Origin: Pararhizobium polonicum | Lineage (GTDB): Bacteria > Pseudomonadota > Alphaproteobacteria > Rhizobiales > Rhizobiaceae | Direction: 5' to 3' | Assembly (NCBI RefSeq): GCF_001687365.1 | Contig: NZ_LGLV01000008.1 | Coordinates: 186,001-250,000, forward strand | DNA length: 64,000 nt | Shown: in pieces, positions 8,450 through 16,927 of the stretch | Layout: every line of letters starts with the position of its first letter | Position numbering within the stretch: position 1 is the first letter of the stretch | Translations under genes and position numbers: made by a program | Notes under the pieces: model-generated | Database searches by the model: none | What the model saw: the letters and a program-made list of their open reading frames with translations, nothing else | Told to the model about the DNA's origin: nothing

Positions 8450-9523
8450 ATGCAGAGCGGGAATGAGGCGGCCGAGATCACAGCAAGCGGCATAGGCAAG
8501 GCCTATGGCGATTTCCACGCGTTGCGCGATATCTCGCTGACCATCGGCTCCGGTGAATTCCTGACGCTTCTGGGCCCCTCCGGTTCCGGCAAGAGCACCT
8601 TCCTGATGATCCTGGCCGGCTTCGAGACGCCGACCTCCGGGCTACTGCGCAAGAATGGCGCCGATATCACAACGGTCCCAGCCGAGAAGCGGGCCTTCGG
8701 CATGGTTTTTCAAGGTTATGCGCTGTTTCCGCATATGACGGTCGAGCAGAACATCGCCTTTCCGCTGCAGGTCCAGCGCCGCGCCGACGCCGACATCAAG
8801 CGCAGCGTCGATACGATCATCGATCGGGTGGGCCTGCGTGGGCATGAGAAGAAGCGGCCGGCCGGTCTGTCCGGCGGCCAGCAGCAGCGTGTGGCGCTGG
8901 CCCGCGCGCTGGTGTTCGAACCCTCGGTCCTCTTGCTTGACGAGCCGTTTTCGGCGCTCGACAAGAACCTGCGCTCCTCGATGCAGGAAGAGGTGCGGCG
9001 GCTGCATCAGGAGACCGGCACGACCTTTGTCTTCGTCACCCACGATCAGTCCGAGGCGTTGGCGCTGTCGACCCGCATCGGCATTTTCAACCACGGACAG
9101 CTGCAGCAGATCGGCACGCCGAAGGATGTCTACGAGCGGCCGGCCAACCGTTTCGTGGCGGAGTTTCTCGGCGACGTGAATTTCCTGTCGCTGTCATCGG
9201 TCAGGACAACGGCGGATGGGGCCGAGGGGCTTTTCGAAGGGCATCCGATGCGCATCTCGGCGCCGGGACAAGCCGTCAGCGAACATTTCGCCATCCGGCC
9301 GGAGCATATGGTGATGTTCGAGCAGGCGCCGGCCGAAGGCAACATGCTGAAGGCCGAGATCGGCGAGATCACCTATCTCGGCGCCGAAACGCGCTTTGGC
9401 CTGAAGACATCCGGCGGCATCGATCTCGTCCTGCAGATGCCGACACGCGAGGTGACCAGCGCCTTCCAGCCGGGACGGCAAGTCTGGGCCGGCTGGCCGG
9501 CCAATCAGGGTTTCTTTCTGTAA
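8450..9523 (+). CDS. Polyamine-type ABC transporter, ATP-binding protein (PotA-like)
   Basis: A 357-residue ABC ATPase. Walker A GPSGSGKST (about residues 40-48), Q-loop VFQGYALFPHM, signature LSGGQQQRVALARAL, Walker B LLLDEPFSALD and the switch His in VFVTHDQSEAL are all intact, followed by a C-terminal TOBE domain. It energises uptake by the two permeases downstream. AGGAG precedes the ATG. First gene of a four-gene operon (ATPase, binding protein, two permeases). The PotABCD-type architecture suggests import of a cationic compound such as a polyamine or guanidine; the ligand is inferred from context only. Confidence 0.92.
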   Translation: MQSGNEAAEITASGIGKAYGDFHALRDISLTIGSGEFLTLLGPSGSGKSTFLMILAGFETPTSGLLRKNGADITTVPAEKRAFGMVFQGYALFPHMTVEQNIAFPLQVQRRADADIKRSVDTIIDRVGLRGHEKKRPAGLSGGQQQRVALARALVFEPSVLLLDEPFSALDKNLRSSMQEEVRRLHQETGTTFVFVTHDQSEALALSTRIGIFNHGQLQQIGTPKDVYERPANRFVAEFLGDVNFLSLSSVRTTADGAEGLFEGHPMRISAPGQAVSEHFAIRPEHMVMFEQAPAEGNMLKAEIGEITYLGAETRFGLKTSGGIDLVLQMPTREVTSAFQPGRQVWAGWPANQGFFL

Positions 9524-9595
9524 GTGCCTGAAACGTGACGTGCATGAACGAGCGATGCCGATAAAGGCACGCCGCAAAAACCAGAGGAGAACGGC

Positions 9596-10675
9596 ATGAG
9601 CGAAACATTGGCAACGGGCGGGATCTCCCGCCGCACATTCACCCAGCTGGCAGCGCTGCTTCTGTCGGCAAGCCCGATCGCGCTGGCCGCGACGCGCGGC
9701 TGGGCGGCGCAAGGCGATCTCGTCTTCGTCAACTGGGGCGGCGACGCGGGCCCCGCCTATGACAAGGCCTATGGTGCGCCCTTCAAGGAAGAGGCCGGCA
9801 TCACCGTCAAGCAGGATGGCTCCGGCCCGACGGAAGGGGCGGTTGCCGCGCAGTTCGAAAGCGGCAAGCCCGCCTGGGATATCGTCGATATCGATGCCTT
9901 CTCGGCACAGGCGCTCGGCAAGAAGGGCATGATGGAGCCGATCGACTATACGGTGGTCGACAAGACGAAAATGCGCGAGGGCTTCGGCTGGGAATTTGCC
10001 GCCTCGACCTATTTCTTCTCCTATATCATTGCCTATGATGCCTCGAAATTCGGCGACAAGGTGCCGACAGGCATGGCTGACTTCTTCGACGTGGAGAAGT
10101 TTCCCGGCAAGCGTTCGCTCTACAAATGGGGCGCGGGCATGTGGGAGGCGGCGCTTCTTGCCGATGGCGTCGAGCCGGCCAAACTCTATCCGCTCGACCT
10201 CGAGCGCGCGCACAAGAAGCTTGCCGCCTTCAAGGACAATGTCGTGTCCTACTGGGGTGGCGGCGCCGAAAGCCAGTCGGTTCTTCTGAACGGCGAGGCT
10301 TCGATGGCGCTGATCTGGTCGACCCGCGCCGGGCTGATCGAGAAGGATTCCGGCGGCTCGATCAAGTTCGTCTGGGAGCAGGGCCTGATTTCGCCCGGCG
10401 CCATGGGCGTGATCAAGGGCAATCCCGGCGGCAAGGACGCGGCGATGAAGTTCATCGCCTCGGCGCAGGATCCGAAGAAGCAGGTCATCATGTTCGAGAT
10501 GCTGGGCCAGGGCCCGGCAAACCCGGCTGCCGATGCGCTGCTGTCGCCGGAACAGGCGCGTCTGAGCCCCGTCGATCCGGCCAATATGAGCAAGCAGATC
10601 GCGCTCGATATGGCCTGGTACGAGACCAATTATGGCCCGGCGCTGGACGAGTATACGAAGATCATTTCGGCGTAA
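9596..10675 (+). CDS. Polyamine-type ABC transporter, periplasmic binding protein (PotD-like)
   Basis: A 359-residue extracellular solute-binding protein. The N-terminus carries a twin-arginine-like signal (SRRTFTQLAALLL, residues 11-23, cleavage near WAAQGD), suggesting export by Tat. The mature part begins LVFVNWGGDAGPAYDKAYG, the usual start of PotD/spermidine-type binding proteins, with PAWDIVDIDAF and NGEASMALIWSTRA further on. It captures the substrate in the periplasm for the permease pair. AGGAG lies upstream of the ATG. Between this gene and the first permease lies a 100-bp palindromic repeat, which may keep this transcript segment more abundant. Confidence 0.9.
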   Translation: MSETLATGGISRRTFTQLAALLLSASPIALAATRGWAAQGDLVFVNWGGDAGPAYDKAYGAPFKEEAGITVKQDGSGPTEGAVAAQFESGKPAWDIVDIDAFSAQALGKKGMMEPIDYTVVDKTKMREGFGWEFAASTYFFSYIIAYDASKFGDKVPTGMADFFDVEKFPGKRSLYKWGAGMWEAALLADGVEPAKLYPLDLERAHKKLAAFKDNVVSYWGGGAESQSVLLNGEASMALIWSTRAGLIEKDSGGSIKFVWEQGLISPGAMGVIKGNPGGKDAAMKFIASAQDPKKQVIMFEMLGQGPANPAADALLSPEQARLSPVDPANMSKQIALDMAWYETNYGPALDEYTKIISA

Positions 10676-10684
10676 CTCGAGCGG

Positions 10685-10784
10685 CTCCCTCCCCCTTGTG
10701 GGGAGGGTTGGGGAGGGGACTTCGTTCCAGGCAAGAACCCCTCCCGACCCTTCGGGCCACCCTCCCCACAAGGGGGAGGGGAGG
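10685..10784. repeat. GC-rich palindromic intergenic mosaic repeat
   Basis: Two arms, CCCTCCCCCTTGTGGGGAGGG at the left and its near-complement CCCTCCCCACAAGGGGGAGGG at the right, enclose about 55 bp. Each arm is also self-complementary around TTGTGG/CCACAA. A related element lies at 27685-27816. It resembles rhizobial intergenic mosaic elements. It sits inside the operon between binding-protein and permease genes. Confidence 0.8.
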
Positions 10785-10847
10785 ATCGAGTTTGCCGCAC
10801 TCACCCCGCCTCAAGACACGGGCAGTTTCACAGAAAGGAGAGCCGCC

Positions 10848-11675
10848 ATGACATTCGACAAACTGAAACCGGCGCTCCTGCTCGGGCCGCTGGTGCTGTT
10901 TCTGGGGCTTGCCTATCTCGTTCCCTTTCTCGGCGTCATGCAATGGAGCGTGACCCTGCCGCAGCCGGGGTTTTCGCAATATGGCAAGGCGGTCAGCGAT
11001 CCGCTGATCCAGTCGGTGTTCATCCGGACCTTCCGCATCTGTCTGATCGTCACCATCTGCGCGGTGGCGGCCGCCTATGCGATCGCCTATGTCTGGGTGC
11101 GCGGCACGCCGGCGCAGAGGCTGGTGACGGAGCTCTGCATTCTCATTCCCTTCTGGATTTCGGTGCTCACCCGCGCCTTCGGCTGGGTGGCGCTGCTGTC
11201 CAATCGCGGGCTGATCAACACGTGGCTGCAATCGGCCGGCATCATTTCCGAGCCGCTGACGATGGTGCGCAACGAGTTTGGCGTCGTGCTTGGCATGACG
11301 CATTTTCTCATTCCCTTCGCGGTGTTTCCCATCGCGTCGGCCATGCGCAGCCTGGACGAGCGGGTGTTTCTGGCGGCTCGCGGCATGGGCGCGTCGCGGC
11401 TGCGGATCTTCTGGTCGATCTTCGTGCCGATGACGCTGCCGGGCATTCTCGGCGCCGGGTTGACGGTGTTCGTCTTTGCGCTCGGCTTCTTCATCACGCC
11501 GGCCATTCTCGGCGGCGGCCGCAGTGTGATGATCGCGGAGCTGATTTACTTGCGCATCTTCCAGAGCCCGGACTGGGGGCTGGGCGCTGCCATCAGCGTC
11601 CTCCTCATGCTGTTCGTCGGCCTGCTTCTGATCCTGATGCTGCGTCTGGTGCGGCCGAACAGGATGCTGGGTTGA
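10848..11675 (+). CDS. Polyamine-type ABC transporter permease (PotB-like)
   Basis: A 275-residue inner-membrane permease with six hydrophobic segments. The cytoplasmic EAA-type loop appears as LAARGMGASRLRIFWSIFVPMTLPGILG, where the ATPase docks. AAAGGAG directly upstream fixes the ATG at 10848; the frame extends left through the palindromic repeat, but that extension is not protein-like. It pairs with the next permease, whose ATG starts four bases after this stop. Confidence 0.9.
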   Translation: MTFDKLKPALLLGPLVLFLGLAYLVPFLGVMQWSVTLPQPGFSQYGKAVSDPLIQSVFIRTFRICLIVTICAVAAAYAIAYVWVRGTPAQRLVTELCILIPFWISVLTRAFGWVALLSNRGLINTWLQSAGIISEPLTMVRNEFGVVLGMTHFLIPFAVFPIASAMRSLDERVFLAARGMGASRLRIFWSIFVPMTLPGILGAGLTVFVFALGFFITPAILGGGRSVMIAELIYLRIFQSPDWGLGAAISVLLMLFVGLLLILMLRLVRPNRMLG

Positions 11676-11679
11676 GCCG

Positions 11680-12486
11680 ATGTCGATGAAGCCCACGCCC
11701 ATCGCTGTTTTCCTCGCCTTCGCAGTGGCACTGTTCCTGTTCTTGCCGCTGATCGCCGTCGTGCCGGTGTCGTTCACGCCGGCGCGGTTCCTGTCGATGC
11801 CGACGGATGTCTGGTCGCTGCGGCATTATCAGGCGCTGCTTGATAACCCCGCCTGGTTGCAGAGTATCTGGCTCAGCCTGCGCATCGGTATCCTGAGTTC
11901 CTTGATCGCGACACTGCTGGCGCTGGCCTTCAGCCTCGGCATCTGGATGTTCCGCCCGTGGTTCGGCAGTCTGCTGTTCGGCTTCGTGCTCTTGCCGATG
12001 GTGGCACCGCCCGTCGTGTCGGCGATCACGCTCTATTTCTTCCTGACGTCGCTCTCCAAGCTCAACAGTATCGTCGCCTATGACACCTGGATCGGTGTCG
12101 CCATCGCCCATGCGGTGATGATCGCGCCATTCGCGGTGGTGATGGTCACCGTGGCTTTGGCACAGGTGGACCGGCGGATCGATCTCGCCGCGCGCGGTTT
12201 CGGCGCTTCCGTCAGCCAGCGGATCTTCAAGGTCATCCTGCCGAACATCAAGTTCGGCGTGTTCACCGCCTTCTTCCTCTCCTTTGTGCTGTCCTGGGAG
12301 GAAATCGGCGTGACGCTGTTCATCACCAGCGTCGATGCGGTGACCCTGCCGCGGATGATGTGGATGGGGCTGCGCGACAATATCGATCCGGCCATCGCGG
12401 CAATCTCGGTGATCCTGATCGGCATCGTCATTGGGGTGATCCTCGTGAAGACCGCCATTACCTTCAAGCTTTCCCGAAAGACCTGA
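11680..12486 (+). CDS. Polyamine-type ABC transporter permease (PotC-like)
   Basis: A 268-residue permease with six hydrophobic segments and the EAA-type loop DLAARGFGASVSQRIFKVILPNI. It begins four bases after the preceding permease stop, indicating translational coupling. Together with the preceding permease it forms the membrane channel of the importer. A TetR- or LysR-type switch is not seen downstream; the ThDP-enzyme gene follows after 74 bp in the same direction and is probably co-transcribed. Confidence 0.9.
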   Translation: MSMKPTPIAVFLAFAVALFLFLPLIAVVPVSFTPARFLSMPTDVWSLRHYQALLDNPAWLQSIWLSLRIGILSSLIATLLALAFSLGIWMFRPWFGSLLFGFVLLPMVAPPVVSAITLYFFLTSLSKLNSIVAYDTWIGVAIAHAVMIAPFAVVMVTVALAQVDRRIDLAARGFGASVSQRIFKVILPNIKFGVFTAFFLSFVLSWEEIGVTLFITSVDAVTLPRMMWMGLRDNIDPAIAAISVILIGIVIGVILVKTAITFKLSRKT

Positions 12487-12560
12487 GACGAAGCGCTGCG
12501 GAACGTGCACGCGCGAGAATTATACGATCGTACAACAAGAAAAGAAGCGAGGAACGCCCG

Positions 12561-14183
12561 ATGATCAGCACCGGCATGTATCTGACCAAACTGCTCGCCT
12601 CCTATGGTGTCGATACCGTCTTCGGCATTCCGGGCGTCCACACGGTCGAGCTTTATCGCGGGCTGGCCGGCAGTCCAATCCGTCATGTGACGCCGCGCCA
12701 CGAGCAGGGCGCAGGCTTCATGGCCGATGGTTATGCGCGGGCCACCGGCAAGCCGGGTATCTGCTTCATCATCACCGGTCCGGGCATGACCAATATCATG
12801 ACGGCGATGGGGCAGGCCTATGGCGACAGCATTCCGATGCTGGTGATCTCGACCGTCAATGCCCATGGGCGGATGGGCTCGGGCGAGGGCTGGCTGCATG
12901 AACTGCCGAACCAGCAGGCGCTGGTGAGCGGTGTTTCCGCCTTCAGCTGCACGGTCAACCGGCCGGAGGATCTGGCGTCGGCGCTGGCGCGGGCCTTTGC
13001 CGTCTTCGACAGCGCCCGGCCAAGGCCGGTGCATATCGAACTGCCAATCAACGTGATGCTGGCATCGGCGGATCATCTGCCGGTTCCGGAAAAGCCTGTC
13101 CGGCTGACACGTCCGGTCGGAGATGCCGACGCGCTGAAGGCGGCGGCCGCATTGCTGGATGGGGCAAAGACGCCGGTCATTCTGGCGGGTGGCGGCGCTA
13201 TCGGCGCTGCCGCGCAGATCCGGGCTCTGGCGGAAAAGCTCGATGCGCCGGTGGTGATGACCACCAACGGGCGCGGTATCCTGCCGCCGGGGCACACGCT
13301 GGCGGTCAATCTTTCGGCCAGCATGCCGGCCACCCGGTCGCTGATCGAGGCGGCCGACGTGGTGCTGGGGATCGGCACGGAACTCGGGCCGACCGACTAC
13401 GATTTTTATGAAAATGGGTTCTTTTCCATTCCCGGGACCTTCCTCCGCGTCGATATCGATCCGGCGCAGCTGATGCGGAGGAGCGCGCCCGAGATCGGCA
13501 TTGTCGGAGACGCGGCGAAATGCGCGGCCGCTTTGCTCGATCTGGTGTCGGTGCGTGTGCGGGATGGGGCGGTGCGGGCGGCGCAGGTGGAAACGCTCGT
13601 TCATCGTGATGTTCCGCTCGCCATGCTCGACGATCTCATCCTTCTCGAAACGATCCGCGATACCCTGCCAAACGTGCTGATCGCCGGGGATTCGACGCAG
13701 CTCGTCTATGCCGGCAACACGGCCTATGAGGCGGCATATCCGGGATCCTATTTCAACTCGGCAACCGGTTACGGCACGCTCGGCTACGGGCTGCCGGCGG
13801 GCATCGGTGCCAAGATCGGAAGACCCGAGCGCCCGGTGGTGATTTTGGCCGGAGACGGGGGCGTACAATTTTCGCTGGCGGAGCTTGCCTCGGCGATGGA
13901 GGCGAAGGCGCCTGTCATCCTGATGCTGCATGACAATGGCGGCTATGGCGAGATCAAGTCCTATATGGTCTCGAAGAACATCCCGCCGCTTGGCGTCGAT
14001 CTGCACACGCCGGATTTCATCGCGATCGGCTGGGCCTATGGCTGGCACGCGGAGCGGCTGGAAAGCTATGACGCCTTGAAACCGGCGCTGGAGGCGGCCG
14101 CGCAGCGGCATCTGCCAACAATGCTGGTCTTCGGCGATGCGCTTCGCGCGCAGGCGGCGGGCGGGAAACGCTCGCCGGGTTAG
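12561..14183 (+). CDS. Thiamine-diphosphate enzyme, 5-guanidino-2-oxopentanoate decarboxylase-like
   Basis: A 540-residue enzyme of the acetolactate-synthase/decarboxylase superfamily. The N-terminal Pyr domain has FGIPGVHTVELYRGL and the ThDP-activating Glu48 in TPRHEQGAGF; the C-terminal PP domain has ILAGDGGVQFSLAELASAM followed by the DNGGYGEI metal/diphosphate segment. Rhizobial relatives are commonly labelled 5-guanidino-2-oxopentanoate decarboxylase, the AruI step of arginine transaminase catabolism. GCGAGGA precedes the ATG. Next to a polyamine-type transporter and an amidinohydrolase, decarboxylation of a guanidino 2-oxoacid is coherent. Other branched 2-oxoacids cannot be excluded. 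Confidence 0.82.
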   Translation: MISTGMYLTKLLASYGVDTVFGIPGVHTVELYRGLAGSPIRHVTPRHEQGAGFMADGYARATGKPGICFIITGPGMTNIMTAMGQAYGDSIPMLVISTVNAHGRMGSGEGWLHELPNQQALVSGVSAFSCTVNRPEDLASALARAFAVFDSARPRPVHIELPINVMLASADHLPVPEKPVRLTRPVGDADALKAAAALLDGAKTPVILAGGGAIGAAAQIRALAEKLDAPVVMTTNGRGILPPGHTLAVNLSASMPATRSLIEAADVVLGIGTELGPTDYDFYENGFFSIPGTFLRVDIDPAQLMRRSAPEIGIVGDAAKCAAALLDLVSVRVRDGAVRAAQVETLVHRDVPLAMLDDLILLETIRDTLPNVLIAGDSTQLVYAGNTAYEAAYPGSYFNSATGYGTLGYGLPAGIGAKIGRPERPVVILAGDGGVQFSLAELASAMEAKAPVILMLHDNGGYGEIKSYMVSKNIPPLGVDLHTPDFIAIGWAYGWHAERLESYDALKPALEAAAQRHLPTMLVFGDALRAQAAGGKRSPG

Positions 14184-14186
14184 CGG

Positions 14187-15395
14187 TCACTCGGCCGGTT
14201 GCGGCCGGGCCAGCGACATGGCGGCATAGCCGGCGGCCGTCAGCAGAATGATCACGCAGACATAGATATCCGCGGTCGTGGTGAGCCCGACCGCGCGCGA
14301 CAGGAACCCGGCCAGGATGGCGGGAATGCTGAAGGCGAGATAGCTCTGGACGTAATAGGCCGACAGCAGGCCGGCGCGTTCTTCCGGCCTGGCAAGCGGC
14401 ATGATCGTGCTGACGGCACCAAGGAAGCAGGAGCCGAAGCCGAAACCGGCAATGATCGTGCCGGAAAACAGCAGCGCGACAAGCCCCGAATGGACGCCGG
14501 CAACGACGATCAGCAGACCGGCCATCATGGCAAAGACACCAAGTGTCAGGTTGGCGCGGGCCGGCTTCTGCCGCCTGACAAAGACCGCGAGCGCGCCGCT
14601 GACGGTGAGGGCCGCGACGGTCAATCCCCCGGCCATCGGCGAATGGTTGCCGGTTGCGGCACCCACGAGCGACGGCATCAGCGAGAGGTAAAAGCCGCCG
14701 AGCGACCAGATCGAGATGTTGATCGGCGTGATCGTCATCAGCGGGGAGCGGACCTGCGGCGGAATGCCGACATGCGGGCGCAGGGAGGCGAGGGCTCCCG
14801 GCTTGGATTCGGCTGTTTCCGGAACGGTCCAGACGAAGACGGCCTGCAGGAGCAGGGCAGCGAAAACGACGAGATAGACGAGGCGCATCGGATCGGGTGC
14901 AAACTGGACGAGCGCGCCGGCGCCAAGCGCACCGACGGCCATGCCGAGCAGCGGCGAAATGCTGTTGACGATCGGCCCCGTCGTCCTGTTGGCATCGACC
15001 AGCGCAGCACCAATGGCGCCGCTGGCGGCACCCGTGGCGATACCCTGCACGACCCGCGCGGCAACGAGCCATGAAGGGCTGTCGGCCAGCATGAAGAGAA
15101 CCATGGCAGCCGCCTGCAGCAGGATCGAAACGAAGATAACCGGGCGCCTGCCGATATGATCGGACAACGAGCCGACGATCAGAAGCGTGGTGAGCAGGCT
15201 GAAGGCATAGACGCTGAAGATGAACGTCAGCAGGATGGGAGAGAAGTGCCAGCTCTCCTGATAGAGATGATAGAGCGGCGTCGGCGCCGCAGAGGCGGCA
15301 AGGAAGGTGATCAGGGTTACCGCATGAAAGGTCAGAGCCCAGCGCCGTTTGACGGGAGAGAGGTCTCCCGAAAGATGTTCACTTTTGCTCGACAT
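14187..15395 (-). CDS. MFS transporter (DHA1-type efflux)
   Basis: A 402-residue major facilitator protein with about twelve transmembrane segments. The loop between TM2 and TM3 shows the A-motif GSLSDHIGRRPVIF and TM4-5 shows VVQGIATGAASGAIGAALVD. Drug or metabolite efflux is the family's usual role. It is divergent from a TetR regulator and shares an 83-bp region holding two inverted repeats, so expression is probably induced by the exported compound. It converges on the ThDP-enzyme gene with a 3-bp gap. Substrate unknown. Confidence 0.88.
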   Translation of the reverse strand: MSSKSEHLSGDLSPVKRRWALTFHAVTLITFLAASAAPTPLYHLYQESWHFSPILLTFIFSVYAFSLLTTLLIVGSLSDHIGRRPVIFVSILLQAAAMVLFMLADSPSWLVAARVVQGIATGAASGAIGAALVDANRTTGPIVNSISPLLGMAVGALGAGALVQFAPDPMRLVYLVVFAALLLQAVFVWTVPETAESKPGALASLRPHVGIPPQVRSPLMTITPINISIWSLGGFYLSLMPSLVGAATGNHSPMAGGLTVAALTVSGALAVFVRRQKPARANLTLGVFAMMAGLLIVVAGVHSGLVALLFSGTIIAGFGFGSCFLGAVSTIMPLARPEERAGLLSAYYVQSYLAFSIPAILAGFLSRAVGLTTTADIYVCVIILLTAAGYAAMSLARPQPAE

Positions 15396-15413
15396 GGCGT
15401 TATGGTCCTAAAA

Positions 15414-15432
15414 GCTAAAATATTGCGTTAGC
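15414..15432. promoter_or_regulatory. Inverted repeat O1, candidate TetR operator
   Basis: GCTAAAATATTGCGTTAGC has perfect GCTAA/TTAGC ends around nine bases. It sits immediately upstream of the MFS start (15395) in the MFS/TetR divergent region. Similar in outer sequence (CTAA...TTAG) to the second site at 15453-15476. Confidence 0.5.
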
Positions 15433-15452
15433 CCTTGTAGCGCGATGCCGAT

Positions 15453-15476
15453 CTAAAGGCAAATTATTTGCTTTAG
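15453..15476. promoter_or_regulatory. Inverted repeat O2, candidate TetR operator
   Basis: The perfect 13-bp palindrome GCAAATTATTTGC is flanked by CTAAAG on the left and TTTAG on the right, giving a nearly symmetric 24-bp site. It abuts the TetR start codon, consistent with autorepression. Confidence 0.55.
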
Positions 15477-15478
15477 TA

Positions 15479-16078
15479 ATGTTGGGTAACGGGCGGAAAG
15501 TGAAGACAGCGCCGATGAACATACGCGAAAACATACGGCCGGGCGGACGCAGCGCGCGCGTGCAAGCTTCGGTGCACAAGGCGGTGCGCGATCTCCTGTC
15601 GACGATGGACCGCGGCGACGTGACCATTCCGCTGATCGCGGCGGAGGCGGGCGTCACGCCCTCGACGATCTACCGCCGCTGGGGCGACCTGCAGGAACTG
15701 CTGGCCGACGTGGCGGTCGAGCACCTGCGCCCGGACGCGCCGCCGAAGGATACCGGCTCGGCACGCACGGACCTTGAGCTCTGGGCGGAACAATATGCTG
15801 ACGAAATGGCCTCGGGTCCGGGCCGGGCAATGATCCGCGACGTGCTGTCGAGCACCGGCACGGAGACGCGCAACGCCGGAAAATGCTGTGGCTATACCCG
15901 CGAACAGCTACAGGCCATTGCCGCCCGTGCAGATGATCGCGGCGAGGCCTTTCCGGATGTGGAGACGGTGATCGACCACGTCGTCGCGCCGATCATGTTC
16001 CGTATCCTTTTCGACGAGACGCCGGCGGCGGCGGGGCAGGTGAGGTTGCTGGTCGAAAAGGTGCTGCCGGAGCGCTGA
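15479..16078 (+). CDS. TetR/AcrR-family repressor
   Basis: A 199-residue regulator. The N-terminal helix-turn-helix reads VTIPLIAAEAGVTPSTIYRRWGDLQELLADV, followed by a TetR-type helical ligand domain. It is divergent from the MFS pump and probably represses both genes through the two inverted repeats between them. The first ATG at 15479 abuts the operator palindrome; a second in-frame ATG at 15515 (MNIRENIRPGGR) lies 12 codons in and gives a more usual N-terminus. No clear ribosome site decides between them. Confidence 0.87.
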   Translation: MLGNGRKVKTAPMNIRENIRPGGRSARVQASVHKAVRDLLSTMDRGDVTIPLIAAEAGVTPSTIYRRWGDLQELLADVAVEHLRPDAPPKDTGSARTDLELWAEQYADEMASGPGRAMIRDVLSSTGTETRNAGKCCGYTREQLQAIAARADDRGEAFPDVETVIDHVVAPIMFRILFDETPAAAGQVRLLVEKVLPER

Positions 16079-16084
16079 TTTTAA

Positions 16085-16166
16085 GCCATTGGCGGAATTG
16101 GTAAGACACAGCTGTTAAGCACGCCTGACGTTTTCAGGGCGATATCGGTTCGCCCGACCGAACGCA
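16085..16166 (+). other. tRNA-Leu-like remnant or leader in front of coq7
   Basis: TGGCGGAATTGGTA at 16090-16103 followed by AGACAC matches the D-arm region of bacterial tRNA-Leu, the isotype with a long variable arm. Further on, CCTGA/TCAGG (16124-16138) makes a small hairpin where the variable arm would be, and TCGGT/ACCGA (16145-16161) makes a 5-bp stem with a 7-base loop in T-arm position. Acceptor and anticodon stems do not pair, so it is not an intact tRNA. It could be a decayed gene or a structured 5' leader; the coq7 ribosome site follows at once. Confidence 0.35.
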
Positions 16167-16175
16167 GGAGCGCCG

Positions 16176-16769
16176 ATGCCGCAGGCTGATACGAATACCG
16201 AGAAGCCCATCTGCATGCGCGATGCGCTGACGATCGCTCGCATCGTCCGGGTGAACCATGCCGGCGAATTCGGAGCGATCCGGATCTATTCTGCGCAAAT
16301 TCTCGTCTCCGGCTGGTTCTGGCCGGATTGTGTGCCGACATTGTCGGACATGCTGGAAGATGAACAGCGTCATTGCACGCTTTTTCGCGATGCTATGCCG
16401 GTCCGGCGATCGCGGCCATGCCGTATCATGCAGTTCTGGAGTTACGGCGGCTGGATGCTCGGGTTTCTCACAGCGCTTCTCGGCCGGCAGGGCATATGGG
16501 CGTGTACGGCCGCCGTCGAAGCTACAGTGCATCGCCATCTCGATGACCAATTGCATTTTCTGAAAGGGCGCGATCCCGAATTGAGTGATATTATTCTCTC
16601 CATTCGCGATGAGGAGATCGCGCATCTGCAGCATGCGGAGGAGCTGCTGGTCTCGCGAAGTCTTGCTTCCCGCCTGCTGGGGACTGTCATTTCGATGGCG
16701 ACGGACAGCCTGATCTGGCTGTCGACCTGGGGAGATTCGACGCGGATGGCACGGGCTCTGAAAAGCTGA
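16176..16769 (+). CDS. Demethoxyubiquinone hydroxylase family protein (Coq7-type)
   Basis: A 197-residue di-iron protein of the Coq7/CAT5 family, which hydroxylates demethoxyubiquinone in ubiquinone synthesis. The ligands are in place: Glu31 in NHAGEFGAIRIY, Glu63 and His66 in EDEQRH, Glu115 in TAAVEATVHRH, and Glu147 and His150 in RDEEIAHLQH. Length fits the family. CAGGAG precedes the ATG at 16176. It is monocistronic, with a strong hairpin terminator downstream at 16896. Alphaproteobacteria often use Coq7 in place of UbiF, so it is probably functional. Confidence 0.85.
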   Translation: MPQADTNTEKPICMRDALTIARIVRVNHAGEFGAIRIYSAQILVSGWFWPDCVPTLSDMLEDEQRHCTLFRDAMPVRRSRPCRIMQFWSYGGWMLGFLTALLGRQGIWACTAAVEATVHRHLDDQLHFLKGRDPELSDIILSIRDEEIAHLQHAEELLVSRSLASRLLGTVISMATDSLIWLSTWGDSTRMARALKS

Positions 16770-16895
16770 CGGCTGGTAACGCACCTTGCCCGCTGCTTCC
16801 ACAAGCAGCGCGGCCATGCCGGAAAAGGAATGAGCGCACCGAGGCCATCATGGCGCTGATGCGCGGTGGTGCGTGATCCCTGCCCGATCGTCGTT

Positions 16896-16916
16896 GCCGG
16901 GCAGGGGCTGCCCGGC
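16896..16916 (+). terminator. Rho-independent-type terminator after coq7
   Basis: GCCGGGCA-GGGGC-TGCCCGGC forms a perfect 8-bp GC-rich stem followed by CTTTTGC on the plus strand. It lies between the converging coq7-type gene and RND pump gene and could insulate both. Confidence 0.65.
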
Positions 16917-16927
16917 CTTTTGCCGGG

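Noticed and set aside
12078..14111. A 677-codon minus-strand open frame opposite the permease and ThDP enzyme
   Set aside because: The plus-strand frame carries complete ThDP motifs; the minus frame reads as low-complexity Arg/His/Asp and crosses a gene border.
16085..16166. Intact functional tRNA-Leu
   Set aside because: D-arm match is good, but acceptor and anticodon stems do not pair and no CCA-side match exists, so it is listed only as a tRNA-like remnant or leader.
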